Source of the DNA: CAMREV01 sp051653965
GTDB taxonomy: Bacteria > Bacillota_I > Bacilli_A > Mycoplasmatales > Mycoplasmoidaceae
DNA: 64,000 nt
NCBI GenBank assembly: GCA_051653965.1
Contig: JBOFXG010000008.1
Location: 1-64,000 of the forward strand
Direction of reading: 5' to 3'
The position numbers and the translations under genes were made by a program. Shown one piece after another: positions 10,201-21,341 of the stretch (positions are counted from its first letter, which is position 1; every line of letters starts with the position of its first letter). The notes below the pieces were generated by a model. That model did not search any database, had not been told where the DNA came from, and saw nothing but the letters and a program-made list of their open reading frames with translations.

Positions 10201-10285
10201 TGATAAAGGAAATGAAAAAGAAACTATTAAAAATAAAATAAAAAAATATTTTGAAAAACACATAGAAAGATTTACAACTATTTAA
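7253..10285 (+). CDS. hsdR: Type I restriction endonuclease subunit
   Basis: The protein has 1010 residues, the usual HsdR length. It provides ATP-driven DNA translocation and cleavage in the R2M2S complex. The N-terminal PD-(D/E)xK nuclease region has YDVTILVNG, then the HVELKRRG catalytic Glu-x-Lys (about residue 165) and a QIERY motif. Superfamily 2 helicase motifs follow: HTTGSGKT (Walker A, about residue 325), DECHRSQ (DEAD-box type motif II, about 427), GFTGTPIF (motif III) and MHGLMQAFSRTNR (motif VI). Many TGA codons encode Trp. AGGAATAAAA precedes the ATG, 9 bp after hsdS. No frameshift or early stop is seen, so the system looks intact. Confidence 0.95.
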
Positions 10286-10286
10286 A

Positions 10287-10312
10287 TTATTCAAATAAAT
10301 AATATTGAATAA
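10287..10312 (+). terminator. Weak hairpin after hsdR
   Basis: TTATTCAA and TTGAATAA form an 8-bp perfect inverted repeat with a 10-nt loop directly after the hsdR stop. No uninterrupted T-run follows, so terminator function is uncertain. Confidence 0.3.
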
Positions 10313-10407
10313 AATATCTTACATAATATAATTAATTAAATGCTTTGTATATTTAATATAATATATAAAATGCAATATGGTTAATAATTTAATAGAAATG
10401 GAATTAT

Positions 10408-11898
10408 ATGAAGAATAATTTAGTAAGAACAAGATATGCGCCATCTCCAACAGGTTTGTTTCACATTGGTGGAGCAAGAACTGCATTATTTAACTATATA
10501 TTTGCAAAAGCATATGGTGGATCATTTATTGTTAGAATAGAAGACACAGATATTGAAAGAAATGTAAAAGAAGGTATTGACTCACAATTAAAGAATTTAG
10601 CTTGATTAAAATTATTTCCAGATGAATCTTTAAATAATCCAGGTTCACATGGTCCATATATTCAAAGTGAAAAATTATCTAGATATAAAGAACTAGCTAA
10701 TAAACTTTTGATTGAAGATAAAGCATATAGATGTTTTTGTAAATCTTCAGATCTTCAAAAACAAAGAGAAGATAGTTTAAAAAAAGGTCAAACACCTAAA
10801 TACTCTCGTAAATGTAGAAATCTTGATGTAACTGAAATTCAAAAGAAACTTTTAGCAAATAAAGAATTTGTATTAAGACTTAGATGTGAAGACAAAGATT
10901 ATATTTGAAATGATCTAATTAAAGGTACAATATCAATTCCTAGTTCTGCAATGTCAGATATAATTATTTTTAAATCTAATGGTTTTCCAACTTATAACTT
11001 TGCAGTTGTAATTGATGATTATGATATGGAAATCACTCATGTTTTAAGAGGTGAAGAACATATTTCAAATACACCTTACCAAATTGCTGTTAAAGAAGCT
11101 TTAGAATTACAAAATGATATTCAATTTGGACATTTACCAATCATTGTTGATACTACTGGTAAAAAACTTTCTAAAAGAAATTTAGAATTAAAGCAATTTA
11201 TTGAAGATTATAAAGCAATGGGTTTCCCATCAAAAGCAATTGTTAATTATATGTGCTTATTAGGATGAAGTCCAGTTGATAATAATGAAGTATTTTCATT
11301 AGCACAAGCGATTGAAAATTTTGATTTTAATGCAATAAGTTCTTCTCCATCTACATTTGATATAAAAAAAATGGAGTGAATTTCTAAAAATTATTTCCAA
11401 ATGATGGATGAAATAGAATATATTGATTTTGTTTCTTCATTTGTTAATGTAGAAAGTAATTTATTTAAGAAAAATTATAATTTTTGTATTTTAATGTTCA
11501 AAGACCAAATATCATATGCATCTGAATTAAATACTTTAATTGGAGATTTATTTGATATCGATAAAATAACAAAAAAAGATGCTGCTCAAATATTAAGTGA
11601 TTATGGTGAAGATACAATTAAAACAGTTACTGATTTTAGATTAAATATTAAAAAAATTGAAGACTGAAGTGTTGATGTAATAAAGTACATTATTAATGTA
11701 TTTACTAATGATTCTTTAATTAAGGGAAAAAACTTTTATATATGTATGAGAAGAGTAATTACATCAAAAACAAGTGGTCCTGAATTATATAAGGTTATTT
11801 TCTTATTAGGAAAAGAAAACACTATGAAATACTTAAAAAATTTCACAGACATATTAGAAGTTAAAAAAACTAAAACAGTAAAAATATCAGTAAAGTAG
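10408..11898 (+). CDS. gltX: Glutamate--tRNA ligase
   Basis: The protein has 496 residues. It charges tRNA-Glu in the cytosol; in mollicutes it usually also supplies Glu-tRNA-Gln for amidation. Class I synthetase signatures are present: the HIGH-type HIGG near residue 18 in RYAPSPTGLFHIGGARTA, and the KMSKS-type KLSKR (about residue 253) preceded by DTTGK. VLRGEEHISNTP is the expected catalytic-fold segment. The C-terminal anticodon-binding region is present at full length. TGA encodes Trp at several sites, such as LLGWSPVDN. It starts a housekeeping run after the restriction system. A TATAAT lies at 10357-10362, but no good -35 is visible. Confidence 0.96.
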
Positions 11899-11905
11899 TA
11901 AAATA

Positions 11906-13093
11906 ATGACAAACAAGTTTATTAAAGATCCAATATTTAAGGAGATAGATTTAAATAGAGATCCTATTATTGGCGAATTAATTTCATGTAAAGAATTTCA
12001 AAGATTACAAGATATTATGCAATTAGGAATTTGCTATAAATTATTTCCAACAGCAATGCATAGTAGATATATTCATTCTTTAGGAGTTTATGAAGTAGCT
12101 TCTAGATTTTTGGATGTTATCGGGAACAAATGTAGCAAAAAAAATAAAAGACTTGTTCAAGTAGCTGCATTACTTCATGACTTAGGACATGGCCCATTTT
12201 CTCATGTTTTTGAAAGATTTGGTGGAAGTCATGAAAAATGAACATTAGATATAATTGTTTCTAAAAAATCATCAATTAATAAAGTTTTAAAAAAATATAG
12301 TGTTGATATTAATGAATTAATTTTGATTTATGAAAATAAGCATCCAATTAAATGATTAAATCAAATTATTTCATCTGATTTAGATGTTGATAGAATTGAT
12401 TATTTATTAAGGGATTCATATTTTATTGGAACTCACTATGGAACAATTGACTTAGATATTCTTTTGAGAAGATTTGACATCATCAATGAAACATTAGTTT
12501 TTTCAATTAAAAGCTTCAACATGATTGAAAGCTTCTTATTAGGAAGAATTTATATGAATATTGATATTTATGAAAATAAAAATCTAATGGTATTTGAATG
12601 AACATTAGAATTAATTTTCAAAAGATTAGCAGAACTTAAAAATGAATGAGACTTATATGAAAAAAATATTTCAATTTCAAAGAAGTATGATTGAATTTAT
12701 AAGAAAAAAGAAGTTAGTTTAGATTTATACATAGAATTAGATGATTCATCATTAATTACATTTATAAATGAATTAGCTAATGTAACAAATGATGAATTAC
12801 TTAAATTAATTATTAAAGGTTTTAAAAATGGAGAGAATTTCACATACATAAAACCTGAAGATTTTAATAAAAATATAAAAATAATTAATAAAGATATAAG
12901 CAAAGATTATATCTATTCAGAAAAAACAATTAAACACAAATTAATCTTTTCTAAAGAAGTAGATAAACACATTGTTTTTTATGATAGTAAGAATAATCTA
13001 ATTGAATTCAAAAAAACTAAATTATTTGATAATTTAGATAAACAAGTAAATATTTCTAAAATTGTATTGTTAAATAATAATTTTATTGATTAA
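11906..13093 (+). CDS. HD-domain phosphohydrolase (dNTPase/YwfO-like)
   Basis: The protein has 395 residues. It carries the metal-binding HD pattern: HSRYIHSLGVYE (first His), LLHDLGHGPFSH (His-Asp) and a later SSDLDVDRIDYLLRDS (Asp). These match the dGTPase/SAMHD1-like group and the B. subtilis YwfO type. The likely reaction is hydrolysis of dNTPs or a related nucleotide. It begins 7 bp after gltX and is followed by rpoE; in Firmicutes ywfO also lies close to rpoE, which supports the assignment. The exact substrate cannot be deduced from sequence. Confidence 0.88.
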
Positions 13094-13113
13094 AATAAAT
13101 AGGGAGCTTTAAA

Positions 13114-13590
13114 ATGAAAAAGGACATAATTGATCTAGCATATGAAATTGCTAAAAAGAAATACAAAAAAGGTAAGTTTAAATATAGAAGCTTATTAGCT
13201 GAAGTTATTAAAAGCGATCCTGAGTTAAAAGATGTAGGTGGAGATTTATATATTGAATTAATAAATGATATAAGATTTCTATCATTAGGTAATGATGATT
13301 GAGCTTTACAAGAATACTATAGTTATGATGAATTTGAAAAAATTGCAGCAGCTATGTTTGGTTTAGATAAAATAGATATTGATCCAGAACTTTTAGAAGA
13401 GATGGAAATTGAAAAACCAGTAATAGCAGTTGATGAAGATGGGGTATTAGAAGTTGATTTTAATTCAGAAGAAGAAGTTATTGAATTAAAAGAAGAAGAT
13501 GTATTACCTGAAATTGATAATGAAGTAATTGATGAAGTAGTTGATGAAATAGTCGATGATATAGAAGATATAGATAAAGAAAAAGAATAG
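13114..13590 (+). CDS. rpoE: RNA polymerase delta subunit
   Basis: The protein has 158 residues. The N-terminal half (about 1-85) is the HARE-HTH domain seen in RpoE, with YRSLLAEVIKSDPELKDVGG and FLSLGNDDWALQEYY. The C-terminal half is almost entirely Glu, Asp, Ile and Val, the unstructured acidic tail typical of delta. Delta binds RNA polymerase, lowers nonspecific nucleic-acid binding and speeds recycling. A GGGAG Shine-Dalgarno sequence precedes the ATG. It lies 10 bp upstream of fba, a neighbourhood conserved in Firmicutes. Confidence 0.92.
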
Positions 13591-13600
13591 GACAAATAAA

Positions 13601-14497
13601 ATGCTAAATTTAAATAAAAATAAATCAAAATTAGTTAATCTAATTAACATGACAAAAGATGCTCATAAAAACAAGTATGCTATCCCACATATTAATACAA
13701 ACAATTTAGAATGATTAGGAGCAATATTAGATGCTGCTCAAACAAATAATTCACCAATTATTATTGGTGTTTCTGAAGGAGCTGCAAAATATCAATTTGG
13801 TTTTAAAAATTTAGTTGATATGGTGAACAATGTAATGGAATATAAAAACACAACTGTTCCTGTATCCCTACATTTAGATCATGGTTCTTATGAAGGAGCT
13901 ATTGAGGCATTAAAGGCAGGATTTCCTTCAGTTATGTTTGATGGTTCTCATTATTCAATTGAAGAAAATATTGAAAAAACAAAAGAAATTCTAAAACTTG
14001 CTAAAGAATACAATGCTTCTGTTGAAGCTGAAGTAGGAGCTATTGGTGGTGAAGAAGATGGTGTTATTGGTAATGGAGAAGTAGCTGATCCAAAAGAATG
14101 TAAAATGATTGCAGACTTAGGTGTTGCAATGTTAGCTGCAGGTATCGGAAATGTTCACGGTTTATACCATAAAGATTGAAAGGGCCTTAAATTTGATGTT
14201 CTATCTGAAATTAATTCATTATTAGCTGTAACTCCATTAGTTCTTCATGGTGGAACTGGTATTCCTGATGATCAAATTAAAAAAGCTATCTCATTAGGTG
14301 TTTCAAAAATAAATGTAAACACTGAATGTCAAATTGCATTTGCAGAAGCTACAAGAAAATATATTGAAGCCAAAAAAGATTTAGATACTACTAAAAAAGG
14401 TTTTGATCCAAGAAAATTATTAAAACCAGGTGTTGATGCAATAAGAGACACAGTTACTGAAAAAATTATATTATTTGGTTCAAAAGATAAGGCTTAA
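13601..14497 (+). CDS. fba: Class II fructose-bisphosphate aldolase
   Basis: The protein has 298 residues. It cleaves fructose-1,6-bisphosphate to DHAP and glyceraldehyde-3-P in glycolysis. Class II signatures are clear: HLDHGS (zinc ligand and catalytic region), EAEVGAIGGEEDG, GIGNVHGLY, VLHGGTGIPDDQI and KINVNTECQ. Trp is encoded by TGA in NNLEWLGAILDAAQ. It sits between rpoE and ychF with small gaps. With the pfkA-like and pyk genes at 46873-49352 it gives much of the lower glycolytic route in this window. The sequence looks complete and functional. Confidence 0.96.
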
Positions 14498-14504
14498 TTA
14501 AAAT

Positions 14505-15599
14505 ATGCTTTTATCAGCTGGAATTATAGGTTTACCTAATGTTGGAAAATCAACATTATTTAATGCTATTACAAATTCAAAAGTTGAAGCTGCAAATTAT
14601 CCTTTTGCAACAATTGAACCTAACATTGCTTTAGTAAATGTTGTTGATAGAAGATTAGATAATTTAGCAGAAATAGTTAAACCAGAAAAAACTATTTATA
14701 CTAATTTTAAATTTGTTGATATTGCTGGATTAGTTAAAGGTGCATCTAAGGGTGAAGGTTTAGGAAATAAATTTTTGCAGAACATTAGAGAAGTTGATGC
14801 TATTTGTCATGTTGTTAGATGTTTTTCAAATAAAGACATTACTCATGTAAATAATATTGTTGATCCAATAACTGATTTAGAAATCATCAATTTAGAATTA
14901 ATATATTCTGATTTAGAATTAATGAAAAATAGAATTGATAAAATAAGAAATAAAGCAAAGTCTGGTGATAAAAATTCTATCAAAGAACTTGCTTTATATG
15001 AATCTTTATTTGATTTTTTATCACAAGATAAATTACTTTGCAATATGGAAATAAATGAAGAAGATTTTCCATTGGTAAAAGCTCTAAATTTATTAACAAT
15101 TAAACCAGTTATCTATATTGCTAATATAGATGAAGATGATATTGCTAATCCAGAAAGTAATCAGAATTATCAAAATTTAAAAAATCATTTAAAGAATAAA
15201 ACTATTATTCCAATTTGCTCTAAAATGGAACATGAAATTTCTTTACTTCCAGAAGAAGAAAAAAAAATATTCTTAGAAGAGTTCAATTTAAAAGATTCAG
15301 GTTTAAATGAAATAGTTAGAAGTGCTTATAGTATTTTAAATTTAGGAACATTTTTTACAATGGGAAAAATAGAAGTAAGAGGTTGACCTTTTTATATATC
15401 TGATTTTGCTCCAAAATGTGCAAGTGTCATACATACAGACTTTGAAAAGCTCTTTATTAGAGCTGAAATTATTAAGTATGATGATATGATAACTTACAAA
15501 GATGAGAATAAAATAAGAGAATTAGGTAAAGCCAAGATAGTTGGTAAAACATATCAAATAGAAGATGGTGACATCTGTCATTTTAAAATAAATAAATAG
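14505..15599 (+). CDS. ychF: Redox-regulated ATPase / Obg-like P-loop protein
   Basis: The protein has 364 residues, the normal YchF length. The G1 motif is GLPNVGKST at the N-terminus. The G4-type motif is altered to NIDEDD, in line with YchF using ATP rather than GTP. DIAGLVKGASKGEGLGNKFL is the characteristic G3/switch region. A coiled-coil arm (about residues 125-180) and the C-terminal TGS domain (FTMGKIEVRGWPF onward) follow. It binds ribosomes and acts in stress and translation control. It begins 7 bp after fba, with no strong Shine-Dalgarno sequence visible. Confidence 0.95.
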
Positions 15600-15625
15600 C
15601 TAGAAATAATAAGGGAGATATCATT

Positions 15626-16270
15626 ATGGCAAAATTTAATGCTTTTCATAGGGAATATGGTTGAATTGAACTGATATGCGGACCAATGTTTGCAGGTAAG
15701 TCAGAGGAATTGTTAAGAAGGATTAAAAGATTAGAATATGCAGATGTTGACTGCCTTCTTTTTAAACCAAAAATTGATTCAAGAAATAAATCATATATTA
15801 AATCAAGAAATGGTAAAAAAATGAATGCAATTGAATTTAGTGATCCATTTGATATATTTGAAGAATTATTAAAAAATGTTAACCATCCACAAGTGGTTGC
15901 AATTGATGAAATTCAATTTGCTGATCCAAAGATTTTAGAAGTGATTGAAGTACTAGCTAAAAAAGGAATAATTGTTTATGCAGCTGGTTTAGATAATGAT
16001 TTTAGAAATAACCCATTCCCTATTGTTAGCTCATTAGCTTCAATGGCAGAACATATTACTAAACTTTCAGCAATATGTACTGAGTGTGGTGCACCAGGAA
16101 CATGCACTCAAAGAAAAATTGATGATGAACCTGCTTCATATAATTCTCCTATTGTTCTAATTGGAAATACTGAATCTTATACTGTTACATGTAGAAATCA
16201 TCATCAAATACCTGATAAGAAGTTTACAAAGAATAGTTCTAAATTTATTAAAAATTACAAAGAAATTTAA
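15626..16270 (+). CDS. tdk: Thymidine kinase
   Basis: The protein has 214 residues. It phosphorylates thymidine to dTMP, a salvage step mollicutes depend on. The P-loop GPMFAGKSEEL lies near residue 25, VAIDEIQF is the Walker B-like region, and the C-terminal half has CTECGAPGTCTQR and a further Cys (VTCRNHH) forming the zinc lasso of type II thymidine kinases. The first 15 residues, including a TGA Trp, precede the P-loop normally. GGGAGATATC precedes the ATG. Its TAA overlaps the end of the convergent glf by 3 bp. Confidence 0.95.
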
Positions 16271-17412
16271 AATTCTTTGTAATTTTTAATACATTCAAAT
16301 ATGATGTCATCCATATCATAATATTTATATTCTGCTAATCTACCAACTAAGTAAAAGTTTTCAATTTTATTAGCTTGTGTTAAATATTTATTTAATATTT
16401 TTTGATTCTTATCATCATTTATTGGATAAAAAGGTGTGTTAAACACTTTATCATTTTTATCATACTTACCAGGATATTCTTTTGAAATGGTAGTTACACC
16501 TTTTTTATCTTGAAAAGTCATTTTTTTATATTCAGTTATTCTTGTCATTGTCTTGTGTAATGGATAATTCACAACTGCTGTATCCTGAAATGAAGTTACA
16601 TTATGGTTTTCAAATTTTATATTAAGGGATCTATATTCTAATTCTCCATATTTAAATTTAAAGAATTTATCAATCATTCCTGTATAGAAAACAATCACTT
16701 CTTTTCCTTCAAAATAAATTTTGTTTTTTTTAACTATTAATTCATCAATAATATTTCTATTGTATTCGATTGTAATGTTTTTATCATCAATCATTTTTTC
16801 AAGCATATCAGTATAACCTTTAATTGGTAATCCTTGATATTTATCTAATGGAAAATAATTTCAATCATTATTTAAATTTATTTTGACTCTTTCTAAAATA
16901 AATTTAGGTAATTGGTCAATTGTTTTTCCTCACATTTTTGCAGTATATTTTGCATAAACATTTTCATAAACATAATTAACTATTCTTTTTGATTCTTTTG
17001 TATCTAGTATATTTAATAAATTTAAAATAGAAATAGTTTCACCTTTTAATTTTTTGTCTCTAATTTCTTTGTTAAATATTTCAAATTCTTTTGGAAATAA
17101 TTCTTTTATTCCATCAAGGTTAATAGGAAGTTTAATTGATTTTTTTGTTAATTTTACAAGAACTTGATTTTTATAATTATTAAATTTTGAAAATCTATTT
17201 ACAAATTTTCAAACATCTTCATATGATGTATGGAAAATATGAGGACCATACTTATGAATTAAAATGCCCTTATTATTATAAAAATCATATAGGTTTCCAC
17301 CTTTATGATTTTTTTCTTCAAAGATTTTAATTTTATGATTATTGTCAGCTAATAATCTTGCTATTGTACAACCAGCTAGTCCAGCTCCAATAATTATAAT
17401 TTCTTTCTTCAT
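16267..17412 (-). CDS. glf: UDP-galactopyranose mutase
   Basis: The protein has 381 residues. It interconverts UDP-galactopyranose and UDP-galactofuranose, supplying Galf for surface polysaccharides or glycolipids. The FAD-binding N-terminus is IIIGAGLAGCTIARLLA, with FEEKNHKGGNLYD and HKYGPHIFHT as family signatures. LVGRLAEYKYYDMDDII is the conserved C-terminal FAD contact. TGA Trp codons occur (KMWGKTIDQLP). It is downstream of a 63-residue membrane protein with a 6-bp gap. The glycosyltransferases at 18938-22236 are plausible users of its product. Confidence 0.94.
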
Positions 17413-17418
17413 ATTAAC

Positions 17419-17610
17419 TTAAAGTTTAATTACTCCAAGAGCATTTAATCATAAGAATATACCAGCAAGAAACCCAAATGGTATTGTAAGAATACATACA
17501 ATTAATTCTCTACCTGATGGTTTTTCACTCAAGAAATAAAGAATAAATCCAATTAGGGAAACTAATGGTATTAACATTAATATTAATGATAATAGTTTTA
17601 ATGGTTTCAT
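17419..17610 (-). CDS. Small two-helix membrane protein
   Basis: The protein has 63 residues. It begins MKPLKLLSLILMLIPLVSLI and contains two hydrophobic helices (about residues 6-28 and 38-58) separated by a short polar turn, SEKPSGRE. AAGGA lies at proper spacing before the ATG. It is just upstream of glf on the same strand, so likely co-transcribed. I know no homologue or function. It was recovered only because UGA is read as Trp. Confidence 0.7.
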
Positions 17611-17686
17611 ATTTTTCCTTTCATATATTTATCAATAATATTATAAAATAAATATAAAAAAAATAAACAATGTTTAAAATTTTTAT

Positions 17687-17977
17687 TTAATATTCATTAG
17701 ATCCATCTTTTTTATTTCTAGAATTATTACATTTTATATGAACAGCAACTAAATTATTTATTTTAGTGTTTCCACCTTCTGATTTAGGAACAATTAAGTC
17801 AACATTTCATGCAAATTCGCTTTTGTTTAATTTTTCAATACTAAAATGAGAGCCATATAACATTTTTTTATTGCATCGATTACATAGTCTATGGTTTCTT
17901 TCATTGCAATCTTGTTTACCACAATCACATTTTGGAGCGTTTTGTCACATTCTTTCTGTATTTGTTTTGTAAGCCAT
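17687..17977 (-). CDS. HNH-like zinc-finger protein lacking the first catalytic His
   Basis: The protein has 96 residues. It has Cys pairs CDCGKQDC and CNRCNKK and the later IKCNNSRNKKDG that end an HNH fold. The central motif is WNVDLIVPKSEGG, followed by INNLVAVH. In active HNH enzymes the segment reads DHI or DHxxP; here the His position is Leu. The protein therefore keeps the zinc-binding scaffold but seems to have lost the general base. AGAGGTT gives a good ribosome binding site. It may be an inactive DNA-binding relative, or activity may rely on another residue. Confidence 0.65.
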
Positions 17978-18012
17978 AATATAACCTCTAAAAATATAAT
18001 TATAAATAATAT

Positions 18013-18846
18013 TTACTTATTTATAAATTCTTTTATTTCATTAAATAATTTGTCTGCAACATTAATGTCAAAACTTAGTAAGTGTGTTCCTTTTTCAAAC
18101 ATGATTATATTTTTATATTCTTTTCCATTTTTAAATAAAAAATTTGATTTCATATTATCTTCACCAGTTTGAATATATATAAAATTTTCATTTGGATTTT
18201 TCAAAAAGTATCTTCATGCTCTTTTAAAAGACTTTCAAGCGGCAATAACAACTTTATTACTTAATAAAGTATTCCTAGAATTAATAATTAATTTTTTTAT
18301 TGCTTGATTGTTTGTTGTATCATGAGATAAAAATGTAATTCCATTTGTATTAATTCCAGTTAATAATGTTAAAAGTACCTTTAATTTTAATAGTGTGTTA
18401 TTTTTTTCGCTTTTTGAAGAATCTCTAATTTCATAAGGCATATTTCATCCTAATACTCCATTAATATTTTTAGGATATTTCTTCTTACATAAAAAAGCTA
18501 ATGATGCTCCCCAAGATTCTCCGATTATATAAAGTTTTTTAATATTTTTATTTTGCTTCAAATATTCATTAATAACTAGATTCATATCATTAATGTATGT
18601 TGTGTGCAACATTGATGGTTTTAATTTATTTTTTGATTGTGCTCTTTGGTCGTAAGAAATAAAATCAACATTATCAAAGCAAGGATAGTTTAAATATTTT
18701 ATAAACTTTGAATTTCCATTTAAACCAAAAGAACATAGCACTGCAGTATCACTTTTTTTTAATGGATTTATCCTAATAAATGGGAAACTTTTTTTCCCGA
18801 CAATAAAATCAAATTCTTCTACTCTATATTTATCAAATTGTTTCAA
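18013..18846 (-). CDS. Alpha/beta hydrolase (lysophospholipase-like)
   Basis: The protein has 277 residues. The nucleophile elbow is GESWGAS (GxSxG, Ser near residue 118). FISYDQRAQSKNK is the usual strand-4 region following the oxyanion segment CSFGLNGNS. The C-terminal FEKGTHLLSFD supplies the likely catalytic His, and IYIQTGEDNMK the acid. The likely reaction is hydrolysis of an ester, possibly a lipid, since mollicutes salvage host lipids. The start is a TTG, chosen because AAAGGAGA lies about 7 bp upstream and no ATG fits. It is divergent from the glycosyltransferases. Confidence 0.82.
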
Positions 18847-18937
18847 AAATATTCTCCTTTTACAACATTATTAAATATTTTAATTTTATTATATTATAAT
18901 ATAGTAATAAAAAAATTCAAAAATCTAAAGGTTATTT

Positions 18938-20428
18938 ATGTCAGAAGATATTCTTGTATCTGTATTGATTCCATCATATAATGCATCAAGATTTTTAAGA
19001 AGATCTATAAGTAGTTGCCTATATCAAACATATAAGAATATTGAAATAATTATTATAAATGATGGATCAACTGATTCATCAATTGATATTTTAAATGAAT
19101 TTGAAAAAAATGATCAAAGAATAAAAATATATCATCAAGATAATAAGGGTGTAAGTGCTACTAGAAACAGACTTATTTCATTAGCTAAAGGACATTACAT
19201 TTTTTTCTTGGATGCTGATGATACAATTCCATTAAAAACAATTGAAAATTTACTTTTAAATTCAAATGAAGGTAAACTAGATATAGTTATTGGTAGAGCT
19301 AAACAGTTTTATAATTTTTCACCAAAAAATTTTATTGCTTTTCCATTTATACCAACTTGAATTTATAAAAAAAACATGACTAAATATGATTTTGTAAAAT
19401 CAAATATGTGTCTTATTTGGGGATATATTATTCGAAGAGAATACTTCTTGTCTTTAAATATCTCATTCAATGAGCAATTAAAATATTTTGAAGATATTTC
19501 TGTAGCTACATTAATTTTCTTAAAATCTGAAAGTTTTAAAGAAATTCGAAAGATTACATACAACTATAATAGAGGTAGTTATAACAAAAACAATATGTCT
19601 CATTTTCAAACAAGAGATACACAAAAAATTAATGATTTCTATTTTGCATTAAGAAGCTTATTAAATTCATTTGAAAAAGAAAAATTTAATAGTGATAAAA
19701 AAATCATAAGATCAATAAATGGATCTTTTTTTCCAATATTAACAGGTTATGATTTGTTAATAAAAAGTTTAACAACAAATCATGCTCTTAGATCTATTTT
19801 AAGAAACAAAATTATTTCATTAATTTATTATTATAATTATGAAATTTCTTTTTCTAAAACCTGATGAAAATCTATTCTTTACTTTTATATATTAAATAGC
19901 TTTAAAAATTATGTAGTACTTAACAAAGTGAAAAAAGTTTGCTACATTAAAAAAATAGAAAATAAAAAAAGATTTTTTCATGAATGTTATAAAGTTAAAA
20001 ATTTCCTAGGTTCTTCAAGATTTCAAAGAAGTGAAAACATGTTTATAGTAGATTTTAATTTCATTAAAAAAAATAAAAATAAATTAAAAATGAAAAGAAA
20101 CATATTCTTTTTGGTTAAAATAAACCAAAAAGATAATTTGTTAGAGGTATCATCATTCTTGAAAGAAAATGATATCATTATTTTAGGATTTTCTTTAGAA
20201 CCATTTGTAGATATGAATATTTTTTTCCAATTATTTCCTAACACACTTTTTATTGACTTTAATTTAAGAAATTTTGATGAAAAAATGATTTCAAGTTTTG
20301 TAAATTCTTTTTCAAAAATTAGTCCAAATGTAAGCTTATCAATCACAATAAAAAAAGATAGACTTAAAAAGATATCGAATGCAAATTTAGAAATTGATTT
20401 TTTATTTATTGAGAATGAAAATGAATAA
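18938..20428 (+). CDS. Family 2 glycosyltransferase with C-terminal extension
   Basis: The protein has 496 residues. The GT-A domain (about 1-230) has VLIPSYNASRFLRRSISSCL, IIINDGSTDSS and the metal-binding FFLDADDT (DXD type). GYIIRREYF and YFEDISVATLIFL (ED motif) match the acceptor-side region. Residues after about 310 form an extra domain I cannot assign. It transfers a sugar from a nucleotide donor, acting at the membrane on a lipid or polysaccharide acceptor. The coding end overlaps the next glycosyltransferase by 8 bp, so the three are one operon. The donor is unknown; Galf is possible given nearby glf. Confidence 0.9.
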
Positions 20429-21341
20429 AAGTTTTACAATAATAATTCCTTGTTTTAATGTTGAAAAATATATATCAAAATGCTTAGATTCTTTATTAAA
20501 TCAAAATTATAATCTTAGTCTTTTACAGATTTTAGTAATTGATGATGGTTCTACAAATGATGGATTGAAAAGAATTGTCAATGAATTTCAATATAAATGT
20601 AAAAATGTTGAATACTATAAAAAAGAAAATAATCATTGAGGATCAGTAATAAATTATGTTCTTAAAAATAAATTAGCTAAAAATGATTATGTTTCAATTT
20701 TAGATGCTGATGATTTTTTAGATAAAAATTGTTTCAAAATAGTGAATGAAAAAATAAATGATAATGATGTATTTGTTGGTTCATGTAAAGAATGAAATGG
20801 AATAAAATCATTTTCATATTTTTCAGCTTATTATTTTCCATTCAAAAGAGTTATTAAAGATACTTTTCAAAAACAAACACCTATATGTTTACCTATGCTA
20901 TTCTTTTATAAAAAAGAAATTTTTTATAAAACAAAATATTTGACTGAAAAAATTGCTCATCAAGATGGAGACTATACTTCTCAAATCTTAAAAAATTCAA
21001 ATAATTTAATTTTTACATACAAAACAATTGGATATTATTTTTCAATAAGAGAAGGTAACTCAATGAATCAAGCCTGGGATCAAAAAAGATTTGATGCTGA
21101 ATATAATTCATGTAAAAAATTCATTGAAAATGATATTCAGGAATTAATTGCATACAGATTAAATGTTAAAGGTTTTAAAAAATGTTGTAAAGAAAGAAAT
21201 ATTATTTTTGAGGTTAATAGAAAATTTAATTTTAAATGATTGCCTTTTGGTTTAAACTTAATTTATAAAATTTATTTTCATATAATTGGTAATCATAAAT
21301 TCTTTAAAATAAATAATTTGGAAAGAGAAGAAAATGAATAA
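20421..21341 (+). CDS. Family 2 glycosyltransferase, tandem copy A
   Basis: The protein has 306 residues. Motifs are IIIPCFNVEKYISKCLDSLL, VIDDGSTND and the DXD-type SILDADDF, with IAHQDGDYTSQIL as the later acidic motif. The start ATG at 20421 is chosen because the next gene begins with the same MNKSFTIIIPCFN. Two in-frame alternatives upstream would only lengthen the overlap with the previous gene. The first 90 residues are nearly the same as in the following gene, so the two are a tandem duplicate pair. The role is glycan chain building for surface sugars. Confidence 0.9.

Noticed and set aside
7253..10285. Apparent decay of hsdR into many short ORFs
   Set aside because: All breaks are TGA codons at plausible Trp positions; no TAA, TAG or frameshift occurs, so the gene is intact under code 4.
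13323..13628. Minus-strand Ser-rich ORF opposite rpoE
   Set aside because: It arises from the complement of Glu/Asp codons of the acidic tail of the delta subunit.
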